NCBI RefSeq assembly: GCF_042138895.1
Contig: NZ_JBHIKW010000002.1
Coordinates: forward strand, 434,001 to 498,000
DNA from: Cedecea selenatireducens
GTDB lineage: Bacteria; Pseudomonadota; Gammaproteobacteria; Enterobacterales; Enterobacteriaceae
Direction of reading: 5' to 3'
DNA length: 64,000 bases
A program made the position numbers and the translations under genes. This document shows positions 23,220 through 32,569 of this stretch, one piece after another. Numbering within the stretch: the first letter of the stretch is position 1; each line of letters begins with the position of its first letter. The notes under the pieces are model-generated. The model was not told where the DNA came from and did no database searches. It saw only the letters and a list, made by a program, of their open reading frames with translations.

Positions 23220-25547
23220 TTACTGTAGAATGAAATTCACACTGGCTACCTGCCCGGATTCATCCATCACAAGCACCTGATATTCTCCTGGTTTATTAAG
23301 CATTAACGCCAGCCCATCGCCCTGACTCTCTTCACTTTGTCCGTTAATAAACCACCAGCGCTGGCCTTGCCCCCCCTGGCTGGAAAGCCGTAGAGGAAGC
23401 TGCATTTGCCCCGGTAAACGTTTCAATATCGTGCCGTTTCGTACCCCCAGCAGTAATAATGGCGTTACGCTCTCTTTCTGCAGCGGAGGGCAGTTTTCAG
23501 AAGGCGGCGGAAGACGCTCCGCCCTGCGTTCAGCCTGTGGCAGCCACGGCTCAAGAGGCAGCGGCCAGAGTGCAACAGTCTGCTGACGAGCCCCCGGGCA
23601 ATCGGGTGCCACTCGCTTACCCTGCGCATCAACCCAAATAAGCTGACGCGTGCCCTGCGCACCTTCCTGCCCCGGAGCCAGCAGCGTGGGCGGCTGAGCA
23701 TCATCCAGAAGCCAGGTCGTCAGGCGTCGGCGGCAATTACTATCCCCCGGCGGCAATGCCTGCCCGCCGGGCCAGCAGATCTCTGCGGCACTGACCGAGG
23801 CCGGGCGAGGATCCGTCGGCAAATGAAGCTGCTGCACGCGTGAATTAGCCTGCAGCAGATTGTTTACCTGATTAAGCAGCGGTACGGCACTCCCTAAGCC
23901 AAACTGCCCCGCCACCGGCGTGCTATCAGGCCTGCCGGTCCAGATGCCAATCAGGTAACGCGAGTTGATGCCGATGGCCCAGGCATCACGATAGCCGTAG
24001 CTGGTCCCGGTTTTCCACGCCAGAGGGACGACGGGAGGTAAAGAAGCATCAGGCTGAGGCTGGGCTTCTCCGGCAAGAATTCGGCGGATAATCCAGGCCG
24101 AACCCGACGACATCAACGGACGCTCCCGCAGCGCATCATTCGCCAATACCCGCAGCTGAGCGGCTTTGCCATGACGGGCAAACGCGCTGTAGGCCGCAAC
24201 TATCTGGTCCAGCCTCGCACCACCGCCGCCAAGTATAAGCGAGAGGTTGGGCTCGCTTCCCTGAGGGAAGCGAAGGTTGAGCCCCACATTACCCATCTGC
24301 CCGGCAAAACGCTTCGGCCCGTAGGCCTCGAGCACCTGAACAGCGGGCAGGTTCAGCGAACGCACCAGAGCATCGCTCATGCTTACCGGCCCGTGAAAAC
24401 CCGTATCAAAGTTTCCCGGACGATAGTCACCGAACCGACGCGGCACGTCCTGCAGTAAAGAAGCCGGATGAATTAATCCTTCGTCCATCGCCATGCCGTA
24501 AACAAAGGGCTTCAGCACGGAGCCTGGCGATCGAACGGCGGTGACCATATCGACATGCCCGAATCGGCTGTCATCGTTGATATCCGCCGAGCCAACCCAC
24601 GCGCGAACCTGCATCGTGGTATGGTCAACCACCAGCATGGCCAGTGAAGATCGAGGTGGTAAACGTGATTTCCAGCCCAGGGCCAGCTCTTCCAGCTGAC
24701 GCTGCAAAGAAGCATTCAGCGTGGTAGAGATCAGCCTATCTTTAGTGCGCGATGCCAGAGACCGGGACAGCAGCGGGGCGAGCTGCGGCATCTGACGGGG
24801 TGCCAGCCAGACTGGCTCCTGCAAAGACTCTGTAACCTGTTTCTGTGACCACACGCCCTGTTCCGCCATGCGACGGAGTACCTTATCCCGTGCTAGCTGC
24901 GCGCGTTCAGGCCAGCGGTCAGGCCGCAGGCGGCTTGGTGCCTGCGGAAGTACCGCCAGCAGCGCAGCTTCTGAATAACTTAGCTTTTCAGGGGCTTTCC
25001 CGAGATAGGCCCAGCTTGCCGCGCCGACGCCCTGTAGCGTGCCGCCGAAGGGAGCACGGTTGAGGTAGAGGGTCAGGATCTGCTTTTTGGAAAGATGCCA
25101 TTCGAGCTGGAAGGCGCGCCAGACCTGGCGAACTTTACCGCCGAAAGTACGAGGATGAGGATCCAGCAGGCGCGCAACCTGCATCGTCAACGTGCTGCCC
25201 CCGGAGATCACTTCTCCATGACGCAGATCCTGCCAGGCCGCTCTCAAAATCGAGAAAGGATTTACGCCGGGATGATCCCAAAACCAGCGATCCTCATAGC
25301 CAATAAGCGCTTCAAGGTAACGAGGAGAAACCTGATTTAGCTCCACCGGATAACGCCAGATCCCTTCCGCATCCGCAAATCGCCATAGAGGAGTACCGTT
25401 TTCAGCGACCACTACGCGAGCCGGGTTGACCTCATGTAAAGGCAGAGGCCAGAGCTTATCCGCCAGCCAGATAAAAGAGGCAACCAGCAGCGGCACTATC
25501 AACCAGAGATAGCGCCGCCGCCAGCGTAGCCTTGATCCGTTAAGCAC
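23220..25547 (-). CDS. pbpC: Penicillin-binding protein 1C
   Basis: A bifunctional peptidoglycan synthase of the inner membrane. A membrane anchor (about 11-29) is followed by the glycosyltransferase domain (EDRWFWDHPGVNP, GGSTLTMQVARLLDPHPRTFG), the transpeptidase domain with Ser in SPGSVLKPF, SLN in VRSLNLPAVQ and KTGTSYGYRDAW, and a C-terminal BiPBP_C domain. It has 775 residues (E. coli about 770). The frame starts at a GTG 11 bases after the yfhM stop. Pairing with an alpha-2-macroglobulin is conserved widely and suggests joint defence or repair of the envelope. Confidence 0.96.
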   Translation of the reverse strand: MLNGSRLRWRRRYLWLIVPLLVASFIWLADKLWPLPLHEVNPARVVVAENGTPLWRFADAEGIWRYPVELNQVSPRYLEALIGYEDRWFWDHPGVNPFSILRAAWQDLRHGEVISGGSTLTMQVARLLDPHPRTFGGKVRQVWRAFQLEWHLSKKQILTLYLNRAPFGGTLQGVGAASWAYLGKAPEKLSYSEAALLAVLPQAPSRLRPDRWPERAQLARDKVLRRMAEQGVWSQKQVTESLQEPVWLAPRQMPQLAPLLSRSLASRTKDRLISTTLNASLQRQLEELALGWKSRLPPRSSLAMLVVDHTTMQVRAWVGSADINDDSRFGHVDMVTAVRSPGSVLKPFVYGMAMDEGLIHPASLLQDVPRRFGDYRPGNFDTGFHGPVSMSDALVRSLNLPAVQVLEAYGPKRFAGQMGNVGLNLRFPQGSEPNLSLILGGGGARLDQIVAAYSAFARHGKAAQLRVLANDALRERPLMSSGSAWIIRRILAGEAQPQPDASLPPVVPLAWKTGTSYGYRDAWAIGINSRYLIGIWTGRPDSTPVAGQFGLGSAVPLLNQVNNLLQANSRVQQLHLPTDPRPASVSAAEICWPGGQALPPGDSNCRRRLTTWLLDDAQPPTLLAPGQEGAQGTRQLIWVDAQGKRVAPDCPGARQQTVALWPLPLEPWLPQAERRAERLPPPSENCPPLQKESVTPLLLLGVRNGTILKRLPGQMQLPLRLSSQGGQGQRWWFINGQSEESQGDGLALMLNKPGEYQVLVMDESGQVASVNFILQ

Positions 25548-25558
25548 CGACGCTCTGC

Positions 25559-28500
25559 TTACGGCACAACGGTCAACGTGCCGGTACTGTTACCGGTTGC
25601 CCGCCACTGCGGGACGTACATTGATTCCACCTGCGGGACAGGCACGGTGTAGCTTCCCGGCGTAACGGCTCGAGCCAGATAGATAAGGGTTGCATGCTGG
25701 CCCTCGTTCAGCGGCAGCGCGGCCACAAAGCGGTCATCCCTGAACTCCATATGCTGTATGTCCTGCTGCTGCATTTGGTTCAACAACGTCTGTACTCCGC
25801 TCGCGCTGTCGCTCAGGCTGGCGCTGCTGTTCGCCAGATTCTGGTTTTCCAGCTCCAGCCCGGCAGGCAGTAAATCCACCACTAGCGCATCCGGCACGTT
25901 TTTGTCAGCCCAAACGTCCAGCCACACCATCACCAATTCCCCGCTTTTCAACGATGAAAGTGACCGTGTATTGCCTTTCGCATCAAGGAAGTGACGTTCA
26001 ATATGCAGCACGTTGCTGTAGGCAGCCGGCGCCTGCTGCGGATACCCAGCGCTGTCCAGGCGTAAATAGAGGCTGGACATCCCGGTGTTGGTCAGCTGCA
26101 GGCCAGAAAGCTGCTGTGCGGTCAGATTACGCGTTACCGCCTGGCTGGAAGCCAGCGGCCCCGCGCCCAACGATGTCTGCGCCTGCCAGTCACCTTTCAC
26201 GTTTTGCAGACCGTGGCCGGCAATGAACAATGCGTTCGTTTCCTGAGTGGATAACCAGCGCTGGCTCCAGGCCATATCGGACAGCTCAAGCAGCAGCTGA
26301 TTCTGGCTATCCGGCAACAGCTTGTTCTCTTCCAGCAGGCTCAGCATCATTGCTTTATCCCGCAGCTCGCTGCCGTAATCCGCCATCCATACCTGTTTAT
26401 CGCTGCGCTGAGTTTTCAGCCCCAGAGCAATCGCCTGCTGGCTACGCGGCTCATCGCCCATAAGCTTCAGGGCAATACCCAGCTGCACCAGCGGCAGTCC
26501 GGCACGAGCCTGTTCGTGACGCTGCCACAGTTCACGCAATGCCCCAAGCGGCGCTTTTTGTTGACCAGCCAGCACCAGCCCGGCATAGGCCTGAACCGCG
26601 AAGCGGCTGGCCGGAGCATCGTCGGTATAGCGCAAGGCAATCATGCCCGGATCCTGAAGATAGCGCAGCAGGCGCTGATTAGCCTTGCCGAGCGCGTCGC
26701 CATTAACGCTGTAGCCCTGCTCGCTGGCCCGAACCAGGAAGTCTGTAACATAGGCCGTCAGCCAGTATTCTTCCGGCCCTGATTTATCCCACAGCCCGAA
26801 GCCGCCATTGTCGCTTTGCATTTCCTGCAGGCGGGCAATGCCCACATCAATGGCAGCGCGACGCTGAGAATCGGTTATCCCTTTGATACCCAATGCGTTA
26901 AGTTCAGCTTCGTTAGTGTACAGCGACGGGAACAGGCCGCTGGTCGTCTGCTCCAGGCAGCCGTACGGATAGGCTTTTAGCTCGCGAATGTAGCGCGCCA
27001 GGTTCAGAGGCGGGCGCCCGCTCAGCAGCAGTTGACCTTCCAGCGTCGAAGCAGCAATCCCTGACAGATGCGCAGGTGGAAGCGTCCAGACTTCGCCCGG
27101 TTTAACCACCGCGCCACTGTTCACCGTCTGCGCAGGGAACGCAGGACGAACGCCGATTTTCCACTGTTTATCCGGGGTCGCCAGCGTCTCGCCCGGCAGT
27201 GAAAGTCCGTTAATCACGGCTTTGATTTCACCGTCACCAAAACCTTCCAGCGCGCGAACAGGGATGAACAGCGTGCCGCGAGCACCAGGGGCCAGCTTCA
27301 CGTCCATCGTCGACGCTCCGTTTAGCGCTAACAGTCCCTGAGCGCTGAGCGCCACGCTAAGCTGCTGGGGTCTGTCCGTCAGGTTAGTGAGATCCAGCGC
27401 CAAGCGGCTGGTATCTCCACCGGCCATAAATCTCGGCGCGGCCAGCTCGCTCACCAGCGGCGCGGCAACCGTGACTTTTTCTTCGCTATTACCAAAGCGA
27501 TCGTCGGTCCAGGCCTGCGCCATGACCCGCAGTTCACCGTTGAAATCACCAATGGGCAGCGTCACCGTTCCTTCACCGTTTTCATCTAGCGCTACGGGCT
27601 GAGCCTGTTGCGCGATGATGGTCACGTGGTTTACCGGCTTTTTACCACCACGGCTTAGCTCATCACCTTCATCTCCGTCACCGCCAAAGCGCAGCGCAGC
27701 CAGCCGCCCTTCGCCTTCAATCACCTGGCCGTAAATGTCGTAAATGTCAGCGCCATAGCGCTTGCGCCCAAAGAAGGCATCCCACGGATCCGGCGTTTTG
27801 TAATCGGTGATGTTAAGCACGCCGCTGTCCACGGCGGACAGCAGCACGTTGATCTGCTTCGGCACTTCGCCATTTTTCACGCTGGCCTTCACCTTAACCG
27901 TCAGGTTCTGGTTGGGGCGCATTTTGGCTGGATTTTGCAACGTAAGATCGAGGCGGCGACTCTCGTCTCCTAGCGGCAGGTGAAGGATCCCGACAGCGCG
28001 CTTAGGCGTGGCGGAACGAGCCTTGTCTCCGGGGCGAATAACCACGGTACTCAGGTAAAGATCGTGACGCTGCCAGCTTTTATCCACCGGGATAGCGAGA
28101 TCCATGCCGCTTGCCGGAACGTCTATTTCTTTCCACCACAGCGGCCCATCGCTGGACTCCACCAGCGCATACCCTTTACCCGCTGCAGGTGCGGCGATAT
28201 GTAGATTGATGGTATCGCCCGCTTTATAGGAAGGCTTGTCTATTTTTAGCGTCACCCGGTCCGGGCGTACCGCCCCGGTTCCGTCGCTGTTATCCTGCCA
28301 GCTATAGCCTGCCCAAAAACGCAGGCTGCTGACGAGATTACTTTGTGGGTCACGGACTTCCAGGCGGTAGGAGCCCCACTCTACGGGGAAGGCCAACTTG
28401 CCCGTTTCCCCTGCGGTAAGGGTTAGCTTCTGCTCCGCTTCCACCAGATCTTTTTGGTCATACTGAGACTGCCAGCCTTCGCTTTCTTCCCAGCTCCAGT

Positions 28501-30526
28501 AGTAATCCCTACGCTCGCGAATCAGGCGCACGTCCAGGTCACTTACCGCCAGCTTCTCTCCCTGTGCATCTGCATAGACAATGTCAAAGCCTGCGCTGCT
28601 GTCTTCATCAACGATCGGCTGCGTGCGGGTAGTGTCGGTCCGGTAGTCATAGACCTCTTTACTGGCAAACTGAGGGCGGATCCCCGGCAATGCCTGAGCG
28701 GGCCAGATGGCCTGCTCTACGCGGCGTGTCACCGGACGACCGCCGGACTCCAGCAGGCTGGCCTGCAAAATCAGGCGAAGCGGAGAATGCACGTCTCCCC
28801 ACTGGCTTTCCGCGCTGACGGTCGTATGCCCTTTCTCATCAAGCGTTAGCTCAACGGCATCCAGGCTACGGGCAAGGTTTTGCTCATTAATATCGCCAAA
28901 CTGGAACCCCGGAAGCCCGGCAACGGCCTCACGTAAAGGACGCAGGAAGAGCTGCCCCTGAAGGCTGTTACCCGCGGCTGGCGCCCCATAGAGATAGCGC
29001 CCGGCAACGTCAAAGTTGACGGTATCTTCAGGAGATATCGGCGCACTCTGCGCCGTGAGATTCAGCGCCATACGCTCCGGCATAAAGTCTTCAACTTTAA
29101 ACGTCCAGCTGCGAGGCTGGTTATCCCCGGTGTTGACCCGCATTTGCCAGTTACCGGTTGCCGCGCTGTCGCTCAGAGGCCAGGTAAATTGATAAAGCCC
29201 GTTGGCCGACTGCCAGACTTCGGTGCGGGCAACCTGACCATCTGGTTTCACCACCTCAAGCTTCACCGGCTGCGGCGGCAGCGGTTTGCCGTCTCCGTCC
29301 CTGAGCAGGGCATTAACGATGACCGACTCTCCCGGGCGATAGAGATCTCTTGGGCCAAACATAAAGAACTGTTTGCTGTAGCCCTGTTCACCGGCGATAT
29401 CAAACTCGGCCAGGTCCAGCGCCGGGCGGCTGAGATCCAGCAGCGTGGTTTGCTCGCCATTGCGCGCCAGCAGTAACGTGCCTTTATTCAGCTTCTCAAG
29501 CGTGGCGTGCCCGTCACCGTCGCTTTTACCTTGCCCAACCGTCTGCCCTTTTTCGTTCAGCAGCACAATTTCAACGCCCGACTGCGCGGCACCGTTTTCC
29601 AGGCTCTGGGTAAAGACGTCCAGCCTGTCGTGATAGCGATGCACCGAAATGCCCACATCGCTCAGCGTGAAGAGCGTCGCGGCATTACTGTAGGCGTAAT
29701 GACCTGCCTGATTCATGATCGCCAGATAAACGCCGGGCTGCTGCAGGGGCTTGATATCGCCCAGCGGCAACATCAGCTTCTCGCGGGTGTTGCGTGCAGG
29801 GTTGAGGTCAAAACGACCGGTGTAAACCAGATCGGCCAGTTTCAGAAGATTGTCGGACTCCCAGTTAGAGACCGAGTTGCGATACTGCCATTGGCTGACA
29901 AACGCGCTGAGCGAGCTGTCCTTAATGCGGTAGAAGTTGACGTCAATTTTATCGACGTTGAGCGCCATAACAGGCAAACCCGCAATCACTTTGGTCGGCA
30001 GTAACGAGCCTTTGCTGGCAAAGCCTACGCTCGGCTGCACGTCACGCGTGGCGATCTGTTTTTCGAAGCTGGCGTCCAGCGTCGCTTTATTCAGTGCAAG
30101 CAGGCCACTTTCTACGGTCACGATCAGCGTGCGCTTTGGCTCAAGGTGGCGCAGGCGTAGCTCTTTCAGGTCGCGGGAAAGCTCCCAGGCACCGTCCACT
30201 TTGCCGCTGGTTTTATCCACCAGATGGGCGACTTTATTGAAGTCCTGATTGGGATCGAGCGGAATGGAAAACGTCAGCACTAACGTGCTGGCACCGTCCA
30301 GCTGAACTTCGGAGGCATCAAGCAGTTTCAGCGGCTTCCCTGCGGACTGCTGCGCCAGTTTTTCTAGCTGGGCGGTATCCGGTTTAGTTTCAGCTTTACT
30401 GCTTTGTTCCGCCGCCGCAGAGGCGGTGGGCTGAACGGTTTGCTGATTGTTTTTATCGTCACAGCCCGAAAGCGCCAGCAGGCCGCAAACCAGCGCGGCG
30501 AGGCTCGTCAAACGTAGTGCATTCAT
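25559..30526 (-). CDS. yfhM: Bacterial alpha-2-macroglobulin lipoprotein
   Basis: A large periplasmic protease trap. A lipoprotein signal ends in the lipobox LALSGC; MG domains and a bait region follow, then the thioester motif CLEQ (in YPYGCLEQTTSG, about residue 1180) on an alpha-alpha toroid, and a C-terminal receptor-like domain. A protease that cuts the bait is captured covalently by the thioester. It has 1655 residues from the ATG at 30526, chosen over 30544 because it gives a normal lipoprotein signal (MNALRLTSLAALV) with AGGGA at suitable distance. It is in an operon with pbpC. Confidence 0.95.
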   Translation of the reverse strand: MNALRLTSLAALVCGLLALSGCDDKNNQQTVQPTASAAAEQSSKAETKPDTAQLEKLAQQSAGKPLKLLDASEVQLDGASTLVLTFSIPLDPNQDFNKVAHLVDKTSGKVDGAWELSRDLKELRLRHLEPKRTLIVTVESGLLALNKATLDASFEKQIATRDVQPSVGFASKGSLLPTKVIAGLPVMALNVDKIDVNFYRIKDSSLSAFVSQWQYRNSVSNWESDNLLKLADLVYTGRFDLNPARNTREKLMLPLGDIKPLQQPGVYLAIMNQAGHYAYSNAATLFTLSDVGISVHRYHDRLDVFTQSLENGAAQSGVEIVLLNEKGQTVGQGKSDGDGHATLEKLNKGTLLLARNGEQTTLLDLSRPALDLAEFDIAGEQGYSKQFFMFGPRDLYRPGESVIVNALLRDGDGKPLPPQPVKLEVVKPDGQVARTEVWQSANGLYQFTWPLSDSAATGNWQMRVNTGDNQPRSWTFKVEDFMPERMALNLTAQSAPISPEDTVNFDVAGRYLYGAPAAGNSLQGQLFLRPLREAVAGLPGFQFGDINEQNLARSLDAVELTLDEKGHTTVSAESQWGDVHSPLRLILQASLLESGGRPVTRRVEQAIWPAQALPGIRPQFASKEVYDYRTDTTRTQPIVDEDSSAGFDIVYADAQGEKLAVSDLDVRLIRERRDYYWSWEESEGWQSQYDQKDLVEAEQKLTLTAGETGKLAFPVEWGSYRLEVRDPQSNLVSSLRFWAGYSWQDNSDGTGAVRPDRVTLKIDKPSYKAGDTINLHIAAPAAGKGYALVESSDGPLWWKEIDVPASGMDLAIPVDKSWQRHDLYLSTVVIRPGDKARSATPKRAVGILHLPLGDESRRLDLTLQNPAKMRPNQNLTVKVKASVKNGEVPKQINVLLSAVDSGVLNITDYKTPDPWDAFFGRKRYGADIYDIYGQVIEGEGRLAALRFGGDGDEGDELSRGGKKPVNHVTIIAQQAQPVALDENGEGTVTLPIGDFNGELRVMAQAWTDDRFGNSEEKVTVAAPLVSELAAPRFMAGGDTSRLALDLTNLTDRPQQLSVALSAQGLLALNGASTMDVKLAPGARGTLFIPVRALEGFGDGEIKAVINGLSLPGETLATPDKQWKIGVRPAFPAQTVNSGAVVKPGEVWTLPPAHLSGIAASTLEGQLLLSGRPPLNLARYIRELKAYPYGCLEQTTSGLFPSLYTNEAELNALGIKGITDSQRRAAIDVGIARLQEMQSDNGGFGLWDKSGPEEYWLTAYVTDFLVRASEQGYSVNGDALGKANQRLLRYLQDPGMIALRYTDDAPASRFAVQAYAGLVLAGQQKAPLGALRELWQRHEQARAGLPLVQLGIALKLMGDEPRSQQAIALGLKTQRSDKQVWMADYGSELRDKAMMLSLLEENKLLPDSQNQLLLELSDMAWSQRWLSTQETNALFIAGHGLQNVKGDWQAQTSLGAGPLASSQAVTRNLTAQQLSGLQLTNTGMSSLYLRLDSAGYPQQAPAAYSNVLHIERHFLDAKGNTRSLSSLKSGELVMVWLDVWADKNVPDALVVDLLPAGLELENQNLANSSASLSDSASGVQTLLNQMQQQDIQHMEFRDDRFVAALPLNEGQHATLIYLARAVTPGSYTVPVPQVESMYVPQWRATGNSTGTLTVVP

Positions 30527-30616
30527 TCTTTCATCCCTGGCCAATAAGGGCCGCTAAACATTACGTAGAGCAAGTATTATGCGGATTAGCCAGAAAAGCG
30601 AAAGTAGGAATCCTCT

Positions 30617-30710
30617 GCCTTGCGAGATGTCTCGCAGGCAACGGTAAATTAGCGACTGCATTCAATAAGTTTTACGAAGTATCTCGCGATGTCAGGCAAG
30701 GCTGCTTGCC
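30617..30710 (+). repeat. Two hairpins upstream of sseA
   Basis: GCCTTGCGAGA/TCTCGCAGGC (30617-30639) forms a tight hairpin with one unpaired base, and GGCAAG/CTTGCC (30695-30710, loop GCTG) forms a second. Both have CTCGC and AGGCA nearby, so they may be one repeat family in opposite orientation (REP-like). They fill the space between yfhM and sseA, where the two divergent promoters must also lie. Confidence 0.4.
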
Positions 30711-30765
30711 GGGTTCTGGAAAAACACCGACAATCCGATTTTCTTTGATGAACCGGAGGCTCACT

Positions 30766-31611
30766 ATGTCCACCTCTTTCTTCGTCGCGAGCGACTGGCT
30801 CGCAGAACACATTAACGATGACGATATCCAGATTTTAGATGCCCGTATGGCACCGCCAGGGCAGGAGCACCGCGACCTGCCGGGCGAATACCGGGCCGGG
30901 CATCTGCCACGTGCGGTCTATTTTGACATCGAGGCGCTCTCCGATCACACCAGCCCCCTTCCCCACATGATGCCGCGTGCCGAAGCATTTGCCGTTGCTA
31001 TGCGCGAGCTGGGCGTCAGCAGCGATAAGCACCTGGTGGTCTACGACGAAGGTAATCTGTTCTCCGCGCCTCGTGCCTGGTGGATGCTGCGCACCTTCGG
31101 CGTCGAAAGAGTGTCGATTCTGGCCGGTGGGCTGGCGGAATGGCAACGTGAAGCGTTGCCGCTGGAACAAGGGGACGTGGAGCTGCAGGAAGGTGAGTTC
31201 GAGGTTAACTTCGATCCGCTGGTGATCAAACGCCTTACCGACGTGCTGCTGGTCAGCCACGAAGGCACCGCTCAGATTGTGGATGCTCGCCCGGCACCAC
31301 GCTTTAATGCACTGGCAGATGAGCCGCGCCCAGGCCTGAAACGCGGCCATATCCCAGGCGCACTTAACGTGCCGTGGGTGGACCTTGTGGAAAACGGCCA
31401 GTTGAAGACAACGGACAAACTGAGCGAAATCTTCGAGCGCCAGGGCGTAAGCTTCGAGCGGCCAATCATTGCCAGCTGCGGCTCCGGCGTCACGGCTGCC
31501 GTCGTGGTGCTGGCACTGACGACGCTGGGCGTGAACGGCGTGTCGCTTTACGATGGTTCGTGGAGTGAATGGGGCGCTCGCCCTGACCTGCCGGTTGAGC
31601 CTGCGCAGTAA
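30766..31611 (+). CDS. sseA: 3-mercaptopyruvate sulfurtransferase
   Basis: Transfers sulfur from 3-mercaptopyruvate to cyanide or thiols and takes part in cysteine and sulfide metabolism. Two rhodanese domains: an inactive N-terminal one (about 10-135) and a catalytic one with Cys in the loop CGSGVTA (about 238). It has 281 residues as in E. coli. The frame is open much further upstream, but GGAGG six bases before the ATG at 30766 and the conserved MSTSFFVASDWLAEH set the start. It is divergent from yfhM. Confidence 0.96.
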   Translation: MSTSFFVASDWLAEHINDDDIQILDARMAPPGQEHRDLPGEYRAGHLPRAVYFDIEALSDHTSPLPHMMPRAEAFAVAMRELGVSSDKHLVVYDEGNLFSAPRAWWMLRTFGVERVSILAGGLAEWQREALPLEQGDVELQEGEFEVNFDPLVIKRLTDVLLVSHEGTAQIVDARPAPRFNALADEPRPGLKRGHIPGALNVPWVDLVENGQLKTTDKLSEIFERQGVSFERPIIASCGSGVTAAVVVLALTTLGVNGVSLYDGSWSEWGARPDLPVEPAQ

Positions 31612-31612
31612 A

Positions 31613-31641
31613 ACAAAAAGGGAGGCATAAGCGCCTCCCTT
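31613..31641. terminator. Terminator shared by sseA and sseB
   Basis: A 9-bp stem AAGGGAGGC/GCCTCCCTT (31618-31626, 31633-31641) has a 6-base loop. On the minus strand it is followed by TTTTTGTTTT, a good T-tract for sseB; on the plus strand the tract is weak. Confidence 0.8.
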
Positions 31642-31662
31642 CAAATTGATGGCAAACAGCCG

Positions 31663-32439
31663 TCAAATAATACGGTTTTGCTTAAAGTCGCGCAGGAAGC
31701 TACCCCAACGGCGTTCGTAGAACGGGGTTATGTGGGCAATCATAAAGTGGCTGATGCCCTTCTCACCCTCCACGACCAGGCAGATATCAACCGGCTCATC
31801 GCCCGGTAACGTATCGGTTGCCACGCTCCCGGCCTGGCGAATGATTGCCTCGATGTCGCCGTCAGCCTCAATACCGATCAGCAGGTTTGGTTCTTCGTCT
31901 GCCTGTTCCTTGATGGAGCAGATAAACGCCCGTTTAACCGTTTTCAGGTTTTTAAACAGCGTCGTCAGCGAGTCGACCATCTGTGCTGGCGGCTCGGCAA
32001 CTTCTGAAAGCAGCAGCGAGGTGCCGCCCTCCAGCACTTTCTGCTGGCTCAGAGGGTCACTCTCTGCGCTGACCAAATGGTTGATTTCGTTTGGCGTAAA
32101 TTCTTTGCCGGTCGGCAGTTTGGCGTTAAGGAACAGAGATTCGCCCAGCGTCATTTCAAACAAAGTGCGCACGGGCATCACCACAAACGCCTGCTCATGG
32201 CTTACAGCTTCCTGCAGAGCTTCCAGGGATGTGAAGAAAGGGATCACCGAAGTACCATCTTCTTTTTCCCAGTGCTGCAGTTCAACCGCACTGTCGGCGT
32301 CGATAGCTTCACCTTCCGCCGCGTTGCCCGGCACCCAAACGGTGGATTCCAGCAGGGTACGGAAAAATGCCGGGCGGTGGGCCGGCTCGGTTGCCGCCTG
32401 CTCAAGCAGGGTTTCTAGTTCATTTTTTGTTTCTGACAT
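31663..32439 (-). CDS. sseB: Enhanced serine sensitivity protein SseB
   Basis: A 258-residue cytosolic protein of the SseB family; in E. coli overexpression affects serine sensitivity, mechanism unknown. Recognisable parts are the N-terminal SseB domain (FFTSLEALQEAV, VVMPVRTLFEMTLGESLFLN) and the C-terminal domain ending in ERRWGSFLRDFKQNRII. MSETKNELE is the conserved start; the frame is open 13 codons upstream. It is distinct from the Salmonella SPI-2 translocon protein of the same name. A GC-rich repeat separates it from pepB. Confidence 0.93.
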   Translation of the reverse strand: MSETKNELETLLEQAATEPAHRPAFFRTLLESTVWVPGNAAEGEAIDADSAVELQHWEKEDGTSVIPFFTSLEALQEAVSHEQAFVVMPVRTLFEMTLGESLFLNAKLPTGKEFTPNEINHLVSAESDPLSQQKVLEGGTSLLLSEVAEPPAQMVDSLTTLFKNLKTVKRAFICSIKEQADEEPNLLIGIEADGDIEAIIRQAGSVATDTLPGDEPVDICLVVEGEKGISHFMIAHITPFYERRWGSFLRDFKQNRII

Positions 32440-32470
32440 TGTGATTCCGGGGTAAAGCTTAAGAGGTTTT

Positions 32471-32564
32471 ACCCTCACCCTAACCCTCTCCCTGGAAGGG
32501 AGAGGGGACAGTTCAGGACCGTCCTTCCCCCTCTCCCCTATGGGGAGAGGGCCGGGGTGAGAGG
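32471..32564. repeat. GC-rich intergenic palindromic repeat, copy 1
   Basis: Begins CCCTCACCCTAACCCTCTCC and ends GGGAGAGGGCCGGGGTGAG, with inner complementary arms; it can fold into a long cruciform. A related element lies at 63200-63269. Such CCCTCACCCTAACCCTCTCCC elements are common between genes in enterobacteria. Here it lies between pepB and sseB. Confidence 0.75.
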
Positions 32565-32569
32565 CAGTA

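Noticed and set aside
31663..32439. SseB as a type III secretion translocon protein
   Set aside because: The name is shared, but sequence and location (next to pepB) fit the serine-sensitivity protein; no secretion genes are near.
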